Assembly: GCF_010731775.1 (NCBI RefSeq)
Contig: NZ_AP022590.1
Span: 5,022,001 to 5,086,000 of the forward strand
Source of the DNA: Mycobacterium mantenii
GTDB taxonomy: Bacteria > Actinomycetota > Actinomycetes > Mycobacteriales > Mycobacteriaceae
Reading direction: 5' to 3'
DNA: 64,000 nt
Shown: positions 45,042 to 54,276 of the stretch, in pieces
How the letters are laid out: every line of letters begins with the position of its first letter
Numbering within the stretch: the stretch's first letter is position 1
The notes under the pieces: generated by a model
Told to the model about the DNA's origin: nothing
The model's input: the letters and a program-made list of their open reading frames with translations, nothing else
Database searches by the model: none
Program-made: the position numbers and the translations under genes

Positions 45042-45649
45042 GTGCGGCGGCGACGATGCAAAGCGCGGCGGCGCTCCTGGCCGTGGCGCTGTGGATCGGT
45101 CCCGGTCCTGCGCTGGTGCGAAGCCGCGCAGGGATGCCGGCGCGTGGCGGCCGGCTGCGGCGGCGCGCGGCGCCGGCGCGCGGCCTTGACCCGCTGGCGG
45201 TCGCCTCCTGTCTCGACGTGCTGGCCGTGTGTCTGGAGGCGGGCATGGCCGTGTCTGCCGCCGCGGCGGCCGCCGCGCCGTCCGCACCGCCGAACCTGGC
45301 CAGGGTGTTGCGCCGCGCCGCCGACCTGCTCGCACTGGGCGCCGATCCCGCTGTCGCATGGTCCATTCCGTCCGGACCGCAAAATCCGGCCGACCCGCAG
45401 ATCGATGCGTTGCTGAGGCTGGCCCGGCGATCGGCGTCCTCGGGTGCGGCGCTGGCCGGTGGCGTCGCCGACTTGGCGGAGGAATCTCGGCAGGACACCG
45501 CGCACGCGGCGACGGCGGCCGCCGAACGGGCCGGCGTACTAATCGCCGGGCCGCTGGGCCTGTGCTTTCTGCCGGCGTTCGTCTGCCTGGGCATCGTCCC
45601 GGTCGTAGCCGGCCTGGCCGGTGATGTCCTGCAGTCGGGCCTGCTGTGA
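45038..45649 (+). CDS. TadC-like inner-membrane pilus assembly protein
   Basis: 203 residues from the GTG at 45038 (GTGA overlap). T2SSF-type domain with DVLAVCLEAGMAVSAA, RLARRSASSGAALAGGV and two C-terminal helices ending GIVPVVAGLAGDVLQ. Matches Rv3657c. Shorter than typical TadC, as usual in mycobacteria. Confidence 0.85.
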   Translation: MSAAATMQSAAALLAVALWIGPGPALVRSRAGMPARGGRLRRRAAPARGLDPLAVASCLDVLAVCLEAGMAVSAAAAAAAPSAPPNLARVLRRAADLLALGADPAVAWSIPSGPQNPADPQIDALLRLARRSASSGAALAGGVADLAEESRQDTAHAATAAAERAGVLIAGPLGLCFLPAFVCLGIVPVVAGLAGDVLQSGLL

Positions 45650-45667
45650 AACGAAAGGAAGCCATTG

Positions 45668-45868
45668 ATGATCAACATGTTTCGCGAATTCTCTGCGCGG
45701 GTCGCCTTGCTGGCCGCCGACGAGTCGGGCATGTCGACGGTCGAGTACGCCATCGGCACCATCGCGGCGGCCGCCTTCGGCGCGGTGCTCTACACCGTCG
45801 TCACCGGCGATTCCATCGTCTCGGCGCTGACCAACATCATCGGTCGTGCGCTCAACACCAAGGTGTAG
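45668..45868 (+). CDS. Flp-type pilin (DUF4244), Rv3656c-like
   Basis: 66 residues. After a charged leader and DESGMS the hydrophobic pilin helix begins TVEYAIGTIAAAAFGAVLY; the Glu at the fifth position after the likely cleavage glycine is typical of Flp/type IV pilins. AAAGGAAG lies 7 bases before the ATG. It is the probable major pilin of the locus. Confidence 0.88.
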   Translation: MINMFREFSARVALLAADESGMSTVEYAIGTIAAAAFGAVLYTVVTGDSIVSALTNIIGRALNTKV

Positions 45869-46185
45869 CCGGTGCCAGCACCGTCGAGGCGGCACTGGGC
45901 ATCGCCGCGCTCGTCGTGGTGCTGGTGTTGTGCCTGGCCGGGATCACCGCGATATCGATGCAGGTGCGCTGTGTCGACGCCGCCCGCGAAGCTGCCCGGC
46001 TGGCGGCCCGCGGCGACGAGCGCTCCGCGGTGTCCGCCGCCCGCCGGCTCGCGCCCGCCCGTGCGCGGGTCGACCTGCGCCGCGACGGGGATTTCCTGGT
46101 GGCTACCGTCGTCGCGCATTCGAAGTTATTGCCCACCATCGATATTGCGGCCAAAGCCGTCTCGGCGGCCGAACCGTCGCGATGA
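45865..46185 (+). CDS. TadE-type minor pilin, Rv3655c-like (start unclear)
   Basis: The frame encodes AGASTVEAALGIAALVVVLV (pilin-like helix), a QVRCVDAAREAARLAARGDE segment typical of TadE proteins and a C-terminal beta region. The frame opens over the end of the pilin gene, but no ATG, GTG or TTG lies between the pilin stop and the helix in this frame; the coordinate given is a nominal boundary. An upstream start would have to overlap the pilin gene. Confidence 0.72.
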   Translation, partial: VAGASTVEAALGIAALVVVLVLCLAGITAISMQVRCVDAAREAARLAARGDERSAVSAARRLAPARARVDLRRDGDFLVATVVAHSKLLPTIDIAAKAVSAAEPSR

Positions 46186-46519
46186 TCGAGGCTCCGCCAC
46201 TCTGGTCGCCGCCTGGATGGTCGTGGTGCTGCTGACGGCGACCGGGGCCGGCGCGTACCTGGGCTCGGCGGTGGTGGCACGCCACCGCGCGCAGGCGGTG
46301 GCCGACCTGGCCGCCTTGGCCGCCGCCGCCCGGCTGAGCTCCGGGGGGGCGGCGGCCTGCGCGGTCGCCGCGGGCGTGGCCCGCCGGATGCGGGTCGACG
46401 ATATCCGTTGCGTGGTCGACGGTCTCGATGTCGTCATCACGGCGCGGGTGGCGGTCGCTTTCGGCGGCGCGGCCAGGGCCGCCGCGCGGGCGGGCCCGGC
46501 GACCGGGGCATCGGATTAG
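46145..46519 (+). CDS. TadE/TadG-like protein, Rv3654c-like
   Basis: 124 residues if the TTG at 46145 is used. It has a short basic leader, DDRGSATLVAAWMVVVLL as pilin-like helix, then Ala-rich helices with HRAQAVADLAALAAAARLSS and a C-terminal beta segment. Such Rv3654c-type proteins end the tad operon. The start overlaps the preceding gene by 41 bases and lacks a strong ribosome site, so it is tentative. Confidence 0.7.
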   Translation: MRPKPSRRPNRRDDRGSATLVAAWMVVVLLTATGAGAYLGSAVVARHRAQAVADLAALAAAARLSSGGAAACAVAAGVARRMRVDDIRCVVDGLDVVITARVAVAFGGAARAAARAGPATGASD

Positions 46520-47553
46520 GGCGCTGCGTCGGGGGGTGGCGACAAACCCGCGGTGGCCAGTTCCTCGTCGGTGGGTAAGCGCAGCGATACCAGCCCGGCG
46601 TACGTGTCCGTTTCCAGCTCGATGCGGTTGACGGTGACGTGCACTGGCACCCAATCTCCGTCGTGCCCGGGCAACCGCAACACGCGACTGGTGGCGCCCC
46701 CGCTGAATTCCCTTGTCATGGTGGACATCAAGTCCTGGTCATCGGGGTGAACCCGGGGCTTGCCCGCCTCGATGGTGCGCCAGTCGTAAAAGGTGCAGGG
46801 CTCGTCGAGCCATTTCAGCAGGGTCCAGGTGTTGAGGTCGATCAGCGCGCGATGAACCCCGGCCTGGGCGAGGCCGCTGAGGATCCGCTGCGCCAGATCG
46901 TCGGTCGACACCTCTGGGCCCTTCAATTCGGACTGCCAGTTGATGGCCCGCGCCACCAAGTGCTCCCGGCCGTCGGGTCCCGGTTCCAGGATCGTGCGCG
47001 CGACAAAACCGATCCGGATCGACTCTCCGCGCCAGTCGGTGAGATCCCAAGTGCTGCACAGCGTTTGGTCGGGCTTGGCCTTGACCGCCATGGCCAGCAC
47101 TTTGGTTTCGTTCGGGTTGAGTTCACGGGACGGGAGGTCCTCGGCGAAGGCCCTGCCGAAGGTGACTTCGACTTCGGGGTTCTTGCCGCTGTTGATCAGC
47201 GATTCGCGGGTGTCGGTGGCCACCCCGAGGGTCAGGTCCCACTTCAGTGGCCCCGGGATCGGCCGCTCGGGCGGGTCGGTGTCCGCGGGGCCGGTCCAGA
47301 CATGCACGCCGTGGATGAAGCCGTCGGACATCACCACCGGCTCGGTGCGAATGATGCGGTCGCGTTTGGGCGTGATGCTGGTTAACGCCTGGCCGGTCTG
47401 CACCGACTCGGCGATGGCCGTGCGAACAGCGGCGAGATAGGGGCTGCGGCGCAGGAACGTGGTGATAGGGACGAGATTTTTGAGCTGGCGGCCCTGCGAC
47501 ACAACGGTGGGGTCTCCGCCGAGTGTCTCCACGAGCAACCAGTCGTGGGCCAT
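46516..47553 (-). CDS. Rv3651-like PAS/GAF-fold protein
   Basis: 345 residues from the ATG at 47553, the same length as M. tuberculosis Rv3651. It begins MAHDWLLVETLG, with GAF/PAS-like segments around 90-230 (EPVVMSDGFIHGVHVWTG; GFVARTILEPGPDGREHLVAR) and a C-terminal PAS-like domain with WTLLKWLDEPCTFYDWR. Function unknown. The PE_PGRS genes that lie between Rv3651 and the tad genes in H37Rv are absent here. Confidence 0.85.
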   Translation of the reverse strand: MAHDWLLVETLGGDPTVVSQGRQLKNLVPITTFLRRSPYLAAVRTAIAESVQTGQALTSITPKRDRIIRTEPVVMSDGFIHGVHVWTGPADTDPPERPIPGPLKWDLTLGVATDTRESLINSGKNPEVEVTFGRAFAEDLPSRELNPNETKVLAMAVKAKPDQTLCSTWDLTDWRGESIRIGFVARTILEPGPDGREHLVARAINWQSELKGPEVSTDDLAQRILSGLAQAGVHRALIDLNTWTLLKWLDEPCTFYDWRTIEAGKPRVHPDDQDLMSTMTREFSGGATSRVLRLPGHDGDWVPVHVTVNRIELETDTYAGLVSLRLPTDEELATAGLSPPPDAAP

Positions 47554-47624
47554 GGGGCCGATTTTACGGTGAGAGGACGGGTCGTCGACACCCTCACCGC
47601 CGGTGGCGGTGGATCGACGGGTCG

Positions 47625-49964
47625 TCATCCACGCGGATCGTTCTCCCGCGGCCCCTGCGCCAACTCTGCGAGAACCAGCTTGAGCACCAGCACGGCGCCC
47701 GCCTTGTCAAGCGGGTCGTTGCCGTTGCCGCACTTGGGGGACTGCACGCACGACGGGCACCCCCAGGGACACTCGCACGCCTCGATGGCGGCGGCCGTCG
47801 CACCCAGCCAGGTGCGGGCCCGGCGAAAGCCCCGCTCGGCGAATCCCGCGCCGCCCGGATAGCCGTCGTAGACGAAGACGCTGGGCAGCCCACGCGGATC
47901 GGGCCCGACCGCGGTGGACAGGCCGCCGATGTCCCCGCGATCGCAACTGGCCACCAGCGGCAGCAGGCCGATCGCCGCATGCTCGGCGGCGTGCAACGCT
48001 CCCGGGATCTGCGTCGCCTCAATGCCCTTGCGCTGCAACGCATCCTCGGTGATGGTGTACATCACCGCCGTGGTGGCCAGCGTGTGTTCCGGCATGTCCA
48101 ATTCGATGAAGTCGATCACCTCCCCGGAGAGCCGGCGGCGCAGGAAGCCCACCACCTGGTGGGTGACCCTGACCGGCACCAGGCCCAACGTGACCGGCCC
48201 GAACGCCAGGCGCTCGCCCGCGCCGGTGACGGCGATATCGGTGATCTCCCGCGCGAACGTCGCGTAGCCCGGGTCCTCGGCGTGTACGAACGCGATGCCT
48301 TCCTCGGTGTCCAGCGAGTCCACCACGTAGCTGTCGCCCTGATGCAGGTACACCGCGCCGGGGTGGACGGTGGCCGGTGCCTGACCGGCGCCGGCGCTGC
48401 CCAGCAACCTGCCGGTGTCGGCCTCCACGATGACGATCTGGCCGCCCGCCGAGCCCCGGATGTCCACGGCGGCATGCGGTTCCAGTCCGGGCACCGGAAA
48501 GTACTTGCCGGCACGTCGCCGCAGTAGGCCGTCGTCGACCAGGCCGTCCGCCACCTCGGTGGCGCCGAGGGTGCGCACCTCGGCCTCGTCCAGCGGCAGT
48601 TCGGTTGCCGCGCACAACAGCTGCGGACCCAGGATGTAGGGATTGGCCGGGTCGATGACGACCCGCTCGACCGGCTTGTCCAGCAACGCGGCCGGGTTGT
48701 GCACCAGATACGTGTCCAGCGGATCGTCGCGGGCGATCAGTACCACCAGCGCGCCCTGGCCGCGTCGCCCGGACCGGCCGGCCTGCTGCCAGAACGACGC
48801 AACCGTGCCGGGGAAACCGGCGAGCACCACCGCGTCCAGTCCGGCGATGTCCACCCCCAACTCCAGCGCATTGGTGGTGGCCAGGCCCCGCAACCGGCCC
48901 TCGGCCAGCGCACGCTCCAGCGCGGTGCGGTCCTCCGCGAGGTAACCGGCACGATACGACGCCACCGTGCGGGACAACTCCGGAGCGACGTCGTCCAACC
49001 TCGCCTGGGCGCCCAGCGCGGTCAATTCCGCGGCCCGCCGCGACCGCACGAACGTCAACGTTTGGGCGCCCTCGGCGATCAGATCCGCCATGACGCGTGC
49101 CGCCTCCGCACCGGCGGAGCGGCGCACCGGCGCGCCGTTCTCACCGGTCAGATCGGCCCGCAGCGCGGGCTCCCACAACGCCACGGTCCGGGCGCCCTGG
49201 GGTGAACCGTCCTCGCTGACCTCCTCGACCGGCAACCCGATGAGCTCGGCGGCCGTCGCGCCCGGCGAATCCGTTGTCGCGCTGGCGAAGATCACCGTCG
49301 GCGAGGAGGAATAGCGGGCGCACAACCGCAGCAGCCGGCGCAGCACCATCGCCACGTTGGACCCGAATACCCCACGGTAGTAATGACATTCGTCGACCAC
49401 CACGAATCGCAGACCGCGCAATAGGACGGCCCAACGGGCGTGATTGCGCAATATCGACAGATGGATCATGTCGGGATTGGAGAACAGCCACCGCGAACGT
49501 TCCCGCGCGAATCGTCGGACCTCGGTCGGGCTGTCGCCGTCGTACGCCGTGGGTGCGACGTCATGAAGCCGCGGGATGACCGCGGTCAGTGCGTGCGCGG
49601 CTCGCAATTGGTCGTGGCCCAACGCTTTCGTCGGCGACAGGTACAGCACGCGTGCCCGCGGATCGGTCGCCAACGCGTTGAGGACCGGAAGCTGATAGGC
49701 CAGTGACTTGCCCGACGCGGTACCGGTGCTGACCACCACGTGACGGCCCGAATGCGCCAGGTCGGCGGCCGCGAACTGATGCGACCACGGTGCGGTGATC
49801 CCGCGGCCGGCGAACGCGCCGACGATGTCGGGCTCGGCCCAGGCCGGCCACTCGTGCGGCCGGCCGCTGCGCGGTGGCAATTCGGCGACATGACGCAGCG
49901 GACGCTCGTCTGGCGCGGTTCCGGCGAGTGCGGCGGCAAGCAGGTCACTGCCGAAACTCGCCAT
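47625..49964 (-). CDS. DEAD/DEAH-box helicase with DUF1998 zinc domain (MrfA/YprA-like)
   Basis: 779 residues from the ATG at 49964 (AGGGG upstream). Motif I is TGTASGKSLAYQLP, motif II VVDECHYYRG, motif III FASATT and motif VI QQAGRSGRRGQGAL. A C-terminal DUF1998 domain carries four cysteines (CECPWGCPSCVQSPKC) for zinc. It matches Rv3649. Bacillus MrfA of the same architecture repairs mitomycin C damage without UvrA. An upstream extension to 50138 is open but unsupported. Confidence 0.92.
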   Translation of the reverse strand: MASFGSDLLAAALAGTAPDERPLRHVAELPPRSGRPHEWPAWAEPDIVGAFAGRGITAPWSHQFAAADLAHSGRHVVVSTGTASGKSLAYQLPVLNALATDPRARVLYLSPTKALGHDQLRAAHALTAVIPRLHDVAPTAYDGDSPTEVRRFARERSRWLFSNPDMIHLSILRNHARWAVLLRGLRFVVVDECHYYRGVFGSNVAMVLRRLLRLCARYSSSPTVIFASATTDSPGATAAELIGLPVEEVSEDGSPQGARTVALWEPALRADLTGENGAPVRRSAGAEAARVMADLIAEGAQTLTFVRSRRAAELTALGAQARLDDVAPELSRTVASYRAGYLAEDRTALERALAEGRLRGLATTNALELGVDIAGLDAVVLAGFPGTVASFWQQAGRSGRRGQGALVVLIARDDPLDTYLVHNPAALLDKPVERVVIDPANPYILGPQLLCAATELPLDEAEVRTLGATEVADGLVDDGLLRRRAGKYFPVPGLEPHAAVDIRGSAGGQIVIVEADTGRLLGSAGAGQAPATVHPGAVYLHQGDSYVVDSLDTEEGIAFVHAEDPGYATFAREITDIAVTGAGERLAFGPVTLGLVPVRVTHQVVGFLRRRLSGEVIDFIELDMPEHTLATTAVMYTITEDALQRKGIEATQIPGALHAAEHAAIGLLPLVASCDRGDIGGLSTAVGPDPRGLPSVFVYDGYPGGAGFAERGFRRARTWLGATAAAIEACECPWGCPSCVQSPKCGNGNDPLDKAGAVLVLKLVLAELAQGPRENDPRG

Positions 49965-50259
49965 CTCACCCCTTCGGTGGATCCGTTGTGAATCGGCCTT
50001 CACGTCGGCCGCGGAATCAGCCTTCGAATCGGCCGAAGACACAAGTCTGTCGCCGACGCGATGAACATGGTTGACTATTTGCGGTCGCAGCTTCTGTGTT
50101 CGTGTCAAACTTTCGCAGGATCGACGTTGCGGCCGCAATTCCTGCGAGGTTAATCGGTCGGGTGAAGTTCCGGCGACTCAGCGAGGTATGGCGGTCGTAC
50201 CAGGCCCGGGGCATCGAAAGGCGATGCCCCGCACCCAGAAGAAAAGGAAAGATCGAGAG

Positions 50260-50463
50260 ATGCCACAGGGAACTGTGAAGTGGTTCAACGCGGAGAAGGG
50301 CTTCGGGTTCATTGCCCCCGAAGACGGTTCCGCCGATGTGTTTGTCCACTACACGGAGATCCAGGGTTCGGGCTTCCGCACCCTCGAAGAGAACCAGAAG
50401 GTCGAGTTTGAGATCGGCCATAGCCCTAAGGGCCCCCAGGCCACCGGAGTCCGCTCGCTGTAA
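50260..50463 (+). CDS. cspA: Cold-shock protein CspA
   Basis: 67 residues: [20 protein letters not shown] (RNP1) and [10 protein letters not shown] (RNP2), an OB-fold RNA chaperone, close to Rv3648c. GAAAAGGAAAG precedes the ATG. The 295-bp gap upstream to the divergent helicase gene likely includes a long 5' leader, typical of csp genes. Confidence 0.95.
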   Translation: MPQGTVKWFNAEKGFGFIAPEDGSADVFVHYTEIQGSGFRTLEENQKVEFEIGHSPKGPQATGVRSL

Positions 50464-50485
50464 AGAAGAGCAGACCTGAACGGAT

Positions 50486-50529
50486 AACCCCCCGTGCAAA
50501 CCCGCCCAGCGGGTTGAGCCGGGGGGTTT
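50486..50529 (+). terminator. Intrinsic terminator of cspA
   Basis: An outer stem AACCCCCCG / CGGGGGGTTT encloses an inner stem AACCCGC / GCGGGTT. The 3' arm runs into TTT. The structure starts 22 bases after the cspA stop. Confidence 0.85.
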
Positions 50530-50630
50530 CCTCATTTACTGCCGCCACCAGGTCTGCATCCCGGCCGGCCCCGGACGCCGCGCCGGTCACCTCAAGACGC
50601 GGGCGGCCCCCCTGGCCTACTGTCGGGGGC

Positions 50631-51230
50631 GTGAGCCAGCTTTCCTTCTTTACAGCGGAGTCGGTGCCGCCCGCGGCCACCGATCTTTCCGGGGTGCTGG
50701 CGGCGTCCGGGCAGATCGTCACCGTCGGTGCTACCGGTGAAAGTCGCGTGGCCGGCGCCCGGCTGTCGGTGGTCGTGGATCATGCCTGGCGGGCCTCGGC
50801 GCTCGCGGAGATGATCCGGGAGGCGGGTCTGGTGGCCGAGATCAGCCGGACCGACGAGGACACCCCGCTGGTGCGGACGGCAGTGGACCCCTCCCTGAGC
50901 ACCCTGGCCACCGAATGGACGCGCGGGGCGGTCAAGACGGTGCCGCCGCGCTGGCTGCCCGGGCCCCGCGAGTTGCGGGCCTGGACGCTGGCGGCCGGAA
51001 ACCCGGAGGGCGAGCATTACCTGCTGGCGCTGGACCCGCACGCGCCGGACACCCACTCGCCGCTGGCGTCGGCGTTGATGCGCGTCGGGATCGCGCCCAC
51101 CCTGATCGGCACCCGCGGCGGCCGGCCCGCGCTGCGGATCACCGGACGCCGGAGGCTATCGCGCCTGGTAGAGAACGTCGGGGAACCGCCCGACGGCGCC
51201 GAGGCGTTGTCGCGGTGGCCGCGAGTTTAG
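50631..51230 (+). CDS. Conserved protein, Rv3647c-like
   Basis: 199 residues from a GTG, beginning SQLSFFTAESVPPAATDLSG. It has mixed alpha/beta composition with VAGARLSVVVDHAWRASALA and a basic tail (ALRITGRRRLSRLVENVGE). It always precedes topA in mycobacteria (Rv3647c). Function unknown. Confidence 0.82.
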   Translation: MSQLSFFTAESVPPAATDLSGVLAASGQIVTVGATGESRVAGARLSVVVDHAWRASALAEMIREAGLVAEISRTDEDTPLVRTAVDPSLSTLATEWTRGAVKTVPPRWLPGPRELRAWTLAAGNPEGEHYLLALDPHAPDTHSPLASALMRVGIAPTLIGTRGGRPALRITGRRRLSRLVENVGEPPDGAEALSRWPRV

Positions 51231-51444
51231 CCAGGAGGTAACGTCCGGAATCGCGTCGGCTTTGCGCCGTTTCCGCGAATGTCAGTTTGCGCAGGCCCGC
51301 CCAAGGGTGCGAAATTGTCAGATGCCGCAGGGCGAAGGAACGGTCGCGTACCTGAATTTCACCGGAATTTTCGAAGCCGACCTGTCATTCTTCCTGCAGG
51401 TGGTCTCGCAGGGGGGACCAATCAGGGATGGAGCGTAAGGGCAG

Positions 51445-54270
51445 TTGGCTGACCCGAAACTAAAGGACACCAGCAGCGGCGGGAATGGCAGCCGCCGGCG
51501 ACTCGTGATTGTCGAGTCGCCCACCAAGGCGCGCAAACTGGCCGGTTACCTGGGCTCCAGGTACATCGTCGAATCGTCGCGCGGCCACATCCGCGACCTG
51601 CCTCGGGCCGCCGCCGACGTGCCCGCGAAGTACAAATCCGAGCCCTGGGCACGGCTTGGGGTCAACGTCGATCACGACTTCGAACCGCTCTACATCATCA
51701 GCCCCGAGAAGAAGAGCACCGTCACCGAACTCAAGGGCCTGCTCAAGGACGTCGACGAGCTGTACCTGGCCACGGATGGTGACCGCGAGGGCGAGGCCAT
51801 CGCCTGGCATCTGCTGGAGACCCTCAAGCCGAACATTCCGGTCAAGCGGATGGTGTTCCACGAGATAACCGAGCCGGCGATCCTGGAGGCCGCCGAGAAT
51901 CCACGCGACCTGGACATCGACCTGGTCGATGCGCAGGAGACCCGGCGCATCCTGGACCGGCTGTACGGCTACGAGGTCAGCCCCGTGCTGTGGAAGAAGG
52001 TCGCGCCCAAGTTGTCCGCGGGCCGGGTCCAGTCGGTGGCCACCCGGATCATCGTCCAGCGCGAACGCGACCGCATGGCGTTCCGCAGCGCGTCCTACTG
52101 GGACATCGTGGCCCAGCTCGATGCGAGCGTGTCCGACCCGCAAGCCTCGCCGCCCACCTTCACCGCCCGCCTGACCGGCGTCGACGGCCTGCGCGTGGCC
52201 GCCGGCCGCGACTTCGACTCGCTGGGGCAATTGCGTAAGGCCGACGAGGTGACCGTCCTCGACGAGGCGAGTGCGACCCAGCTGGCCGCGGGCCTGCGCG
52301 GCGCTCAGCTCAACGTCGCGTCGGTGGAGGAAAAGCCCTACACCCGGCGCCCCTATGCGCCGTTCATGACCTCGACGCTGCAGCAGGAGGCCGGCCGCAA
52401 GTTGCGGTTCTCCTCCGAGCGCACGATGAGCATCGCCCAGCGGCTCTACGAAAACGGCTACATCACCTATATGCGTACCGACTCCACCACGCTGTCGGAG
52501 TCGGCGATCAACGCTGCGCGTACCCAGGCCCGCCAGCTCTACGGCGCCGAATACGTCTCCCCATCGCCGCGCCAGTACACCCGCAAGGTCAAGAACGCCC
52601 AGGAGGCCCACGAGGCGATCCGCCCCGCGGGGGAGACGTTTGCGACCCCGGACGCGGTGCGCCGCGAACTCGACGGCGACGAATTCCGCATCTACGAGTT
52701 GATCTGGCAACGCACGGTGGCCTCGCAGATGGCCGATGCCCGCGGCACCACGCTGAGCCTGCGGATCAACGGCCAATCAACGGCGGCCGGGGCCCGAAGA
52801 GAAGTCGTGTTCTCGGCCAGCGGTCGCACCATCACGTTCGCGGGCTTCCTGAAGGCCTACGTGGAGACGGTGGACGAGTTGGCCGGCGGCGAGGCCGACG
52901 ACGCCGAGAGCCGGCTGCCGCAGTTGACCCAGGGCCAGCGGCTGGACGCCATCGAGCTCACGCCCGACGGCCACGCCACCAACCCGCCGGCGCGCTACAC
53001 CGAGGCGTCGCTGGTCAAGGCGCTCGAGGAGCTGGGCATCGGCCGCCCGTCGACGTACTCGTCGATCATCAAGACCATCCAGGACCGTGGCTATGTGCAC
53101 AAGAAGGGCAGCGCGCTGGTGCCCTCCTGGGTGGCGTTCGCCGTAACCGGTTTACTGGAACAGCATTTCGGTCGCCTCGTCGACTACGACTTCACCGCCG
53201 CGATGGAAGACGAGCTCGACGCGATCGCCTCGGGTCAGGAGCGACGCACCGACTGGCTCAACAACTTCTACTTCGGTGGCGAGCACGGGGTGGCCGACTC
53301 GGTGGCCCGCTCCGGTGGTCTGAAGAAACTCGTCGGCGTCAACCTGGAAGGCATCGACGCTCGAGAAGTCAACTCCATCAAGCTCTTTGACGACGAGCAG
53401 GGCCGACCGGTCTACGTCCGGGTGGGCAAGAACGGGCCCTACCTGGAACGCATGGTGACCGGCGACGACGGTGAGCCCAAGCCGCAGCGGGCCAACCTCA
53501 ACGACTCACTGACCCCTGACGAGCTGACGCTGGAGGTGGCCGAGCAACTGTTCGCCACCCCGCAAGAGGGCCGCGTGCTGGGGGTGGACCCGGCAACCGG
53601 GCACGAGATCGTCGCCAAGGACGGCAGGTACGGGCCATACGTTTCCGAGGTGCTGCCGGAGCCGCCACCCGGCGACGACGACGGCAGCGCCGCGCCCGCG
53701 AAGAAGGGCAAGAAGCCCACCGGTCCCAAACCGCGCACCGGCTCGCTGCTGCGCACCATGGACCTGCAGACCGTCACGCTCGAGGATGCGCTGCGCCTGC
53801 TGTCGCTGCCCCGAGTGGTCGGTGTCGACCCCGCCTCCGGTGAGGAGATCACTGCGCAGAACGGCCGCTACGGCCCATACCTGAAGCGCGGCACCGATTC
53901 TCGGTCACTGGCGACCGAGGAGCAGATGTTCGACATCACCCTCGAGGAAGCGCTGAAGATCTACGCCGAGCCCAAACGCCGGGGCCGGCAGGGCGCCGCC
54001 GCGCCGCCGCTGCGTGAGCTGGGCATCGATCCGGCGACGGGCAAGCCGATGGTGATCAAGGACGGCCGGTTCGGCCCCTACGTCACCGACGGTGAGACGA
54101 ACGCCAGCCTGCGTAAGGGCGACGACGTGGCCTCGATCACCGACGAGCGCGCCGCCGAACTGTTGGCCGACCGCCGGGCGCGTGGTCCGGCGAAGCGTCC
54201 CGCCAAGAAGGCCGCCCGCAAGGCGCCGGCCAGGAAGACGGCGGCGAAAAAGGCCGCCAAGCGGAGCTAG
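51445..54270 (+). CDS. topA: DNA topoisomerase I
   Basis: 941 residues from a TTG. The Toprim domain (about 12-160) has VIVESPTKARKL and TDGDREGEAIAWH; the catalytic Tyr is in GYITYMRTDSTT (near 340). Instead of zinc fingers, four repeated C-terminal domains carry the RYGPYV/RFGPYV-type motif, and a Lys-rich tail ends KKAAKRS, as in mycobacterial TopA (Rv3646c). It relaxes negative supercoils and is essential. Confidence 0.97.
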   Translation: MADPKLKDTSSGGNGSRRRLVIVESPTKARKLAGYLGSRYIVESSRGHIRDLPRAAADVPAKYKSEPWARLGVNVDHDFEPLYIISPEKKSTVTELKGLLKDVDELYLATDGDREGEAIAWHLLETLKPNIPVKRMVFHEITEPAILEAAENPRDLDIDLVDAQETRRILDRLYGYEVSPVLWKKVAPKLSAGRVQSVATRIIVQRERDRMAFRSASYWDIVAQLDASVSDPQASPPTFTARLTGVDGLRVAAGRDFDSLGQLRKADEVTVLDEASATQLAAGLRGAQLNVASVEEKPYTRRPYAPFMTSTLQQEAGRKLRFSSERTMSIAQRLYENGYITYMRTDSTTLSESAINAARTQARQLYGAEYVSPSPRQYTRKVKNAQEAHEAIRPAGETFATPDAVRRELDGDEFRIYELIWQRTVASQMADARGTTLSLRINGQSTAAGARREVVFSASGRTITFAGFLKAYVETVDELAGGEADDAESRLPQLTQGQRLDAIELTPDGHATNPPARYTEASLVKALEELGIGRPSTYSSIIKTIQDRGYVHKKGSALVPSWVAFAVTGLLEQHFGRLVDYDFTAAMEDELDAIASGQERRTDWLNNFYFGGEHGVADSVARSGGLKKLVGVNLEGIDAREVNSIKLFDDEQGRPVYVRVGKNGPYLERMVTGDDGEPKPQRANLNDSLTPDELTLEVAEQLFATPQEGRVLGVDPATGHEIVAKDGRYGPYVSEVLPEPPPGDDDGSAAPAKKGKKPTGPKPRTGSLLRTMDLQTVTLEDALRLLSLPRVVGVDPASGEEITAQNGRYGPYLKRGTDSRSLATEEQMFDITLEEALKIYAEPKRRGRQGAAAPPLRELGIDPATGKPMVIKDGRFGPYVTDGETNASLRKGDDVASITDERAAELLADRRARGPAKRPAKKAARKAPARKTAAKKAAKRS

Positions 54271-54276
54271 CCGGGT

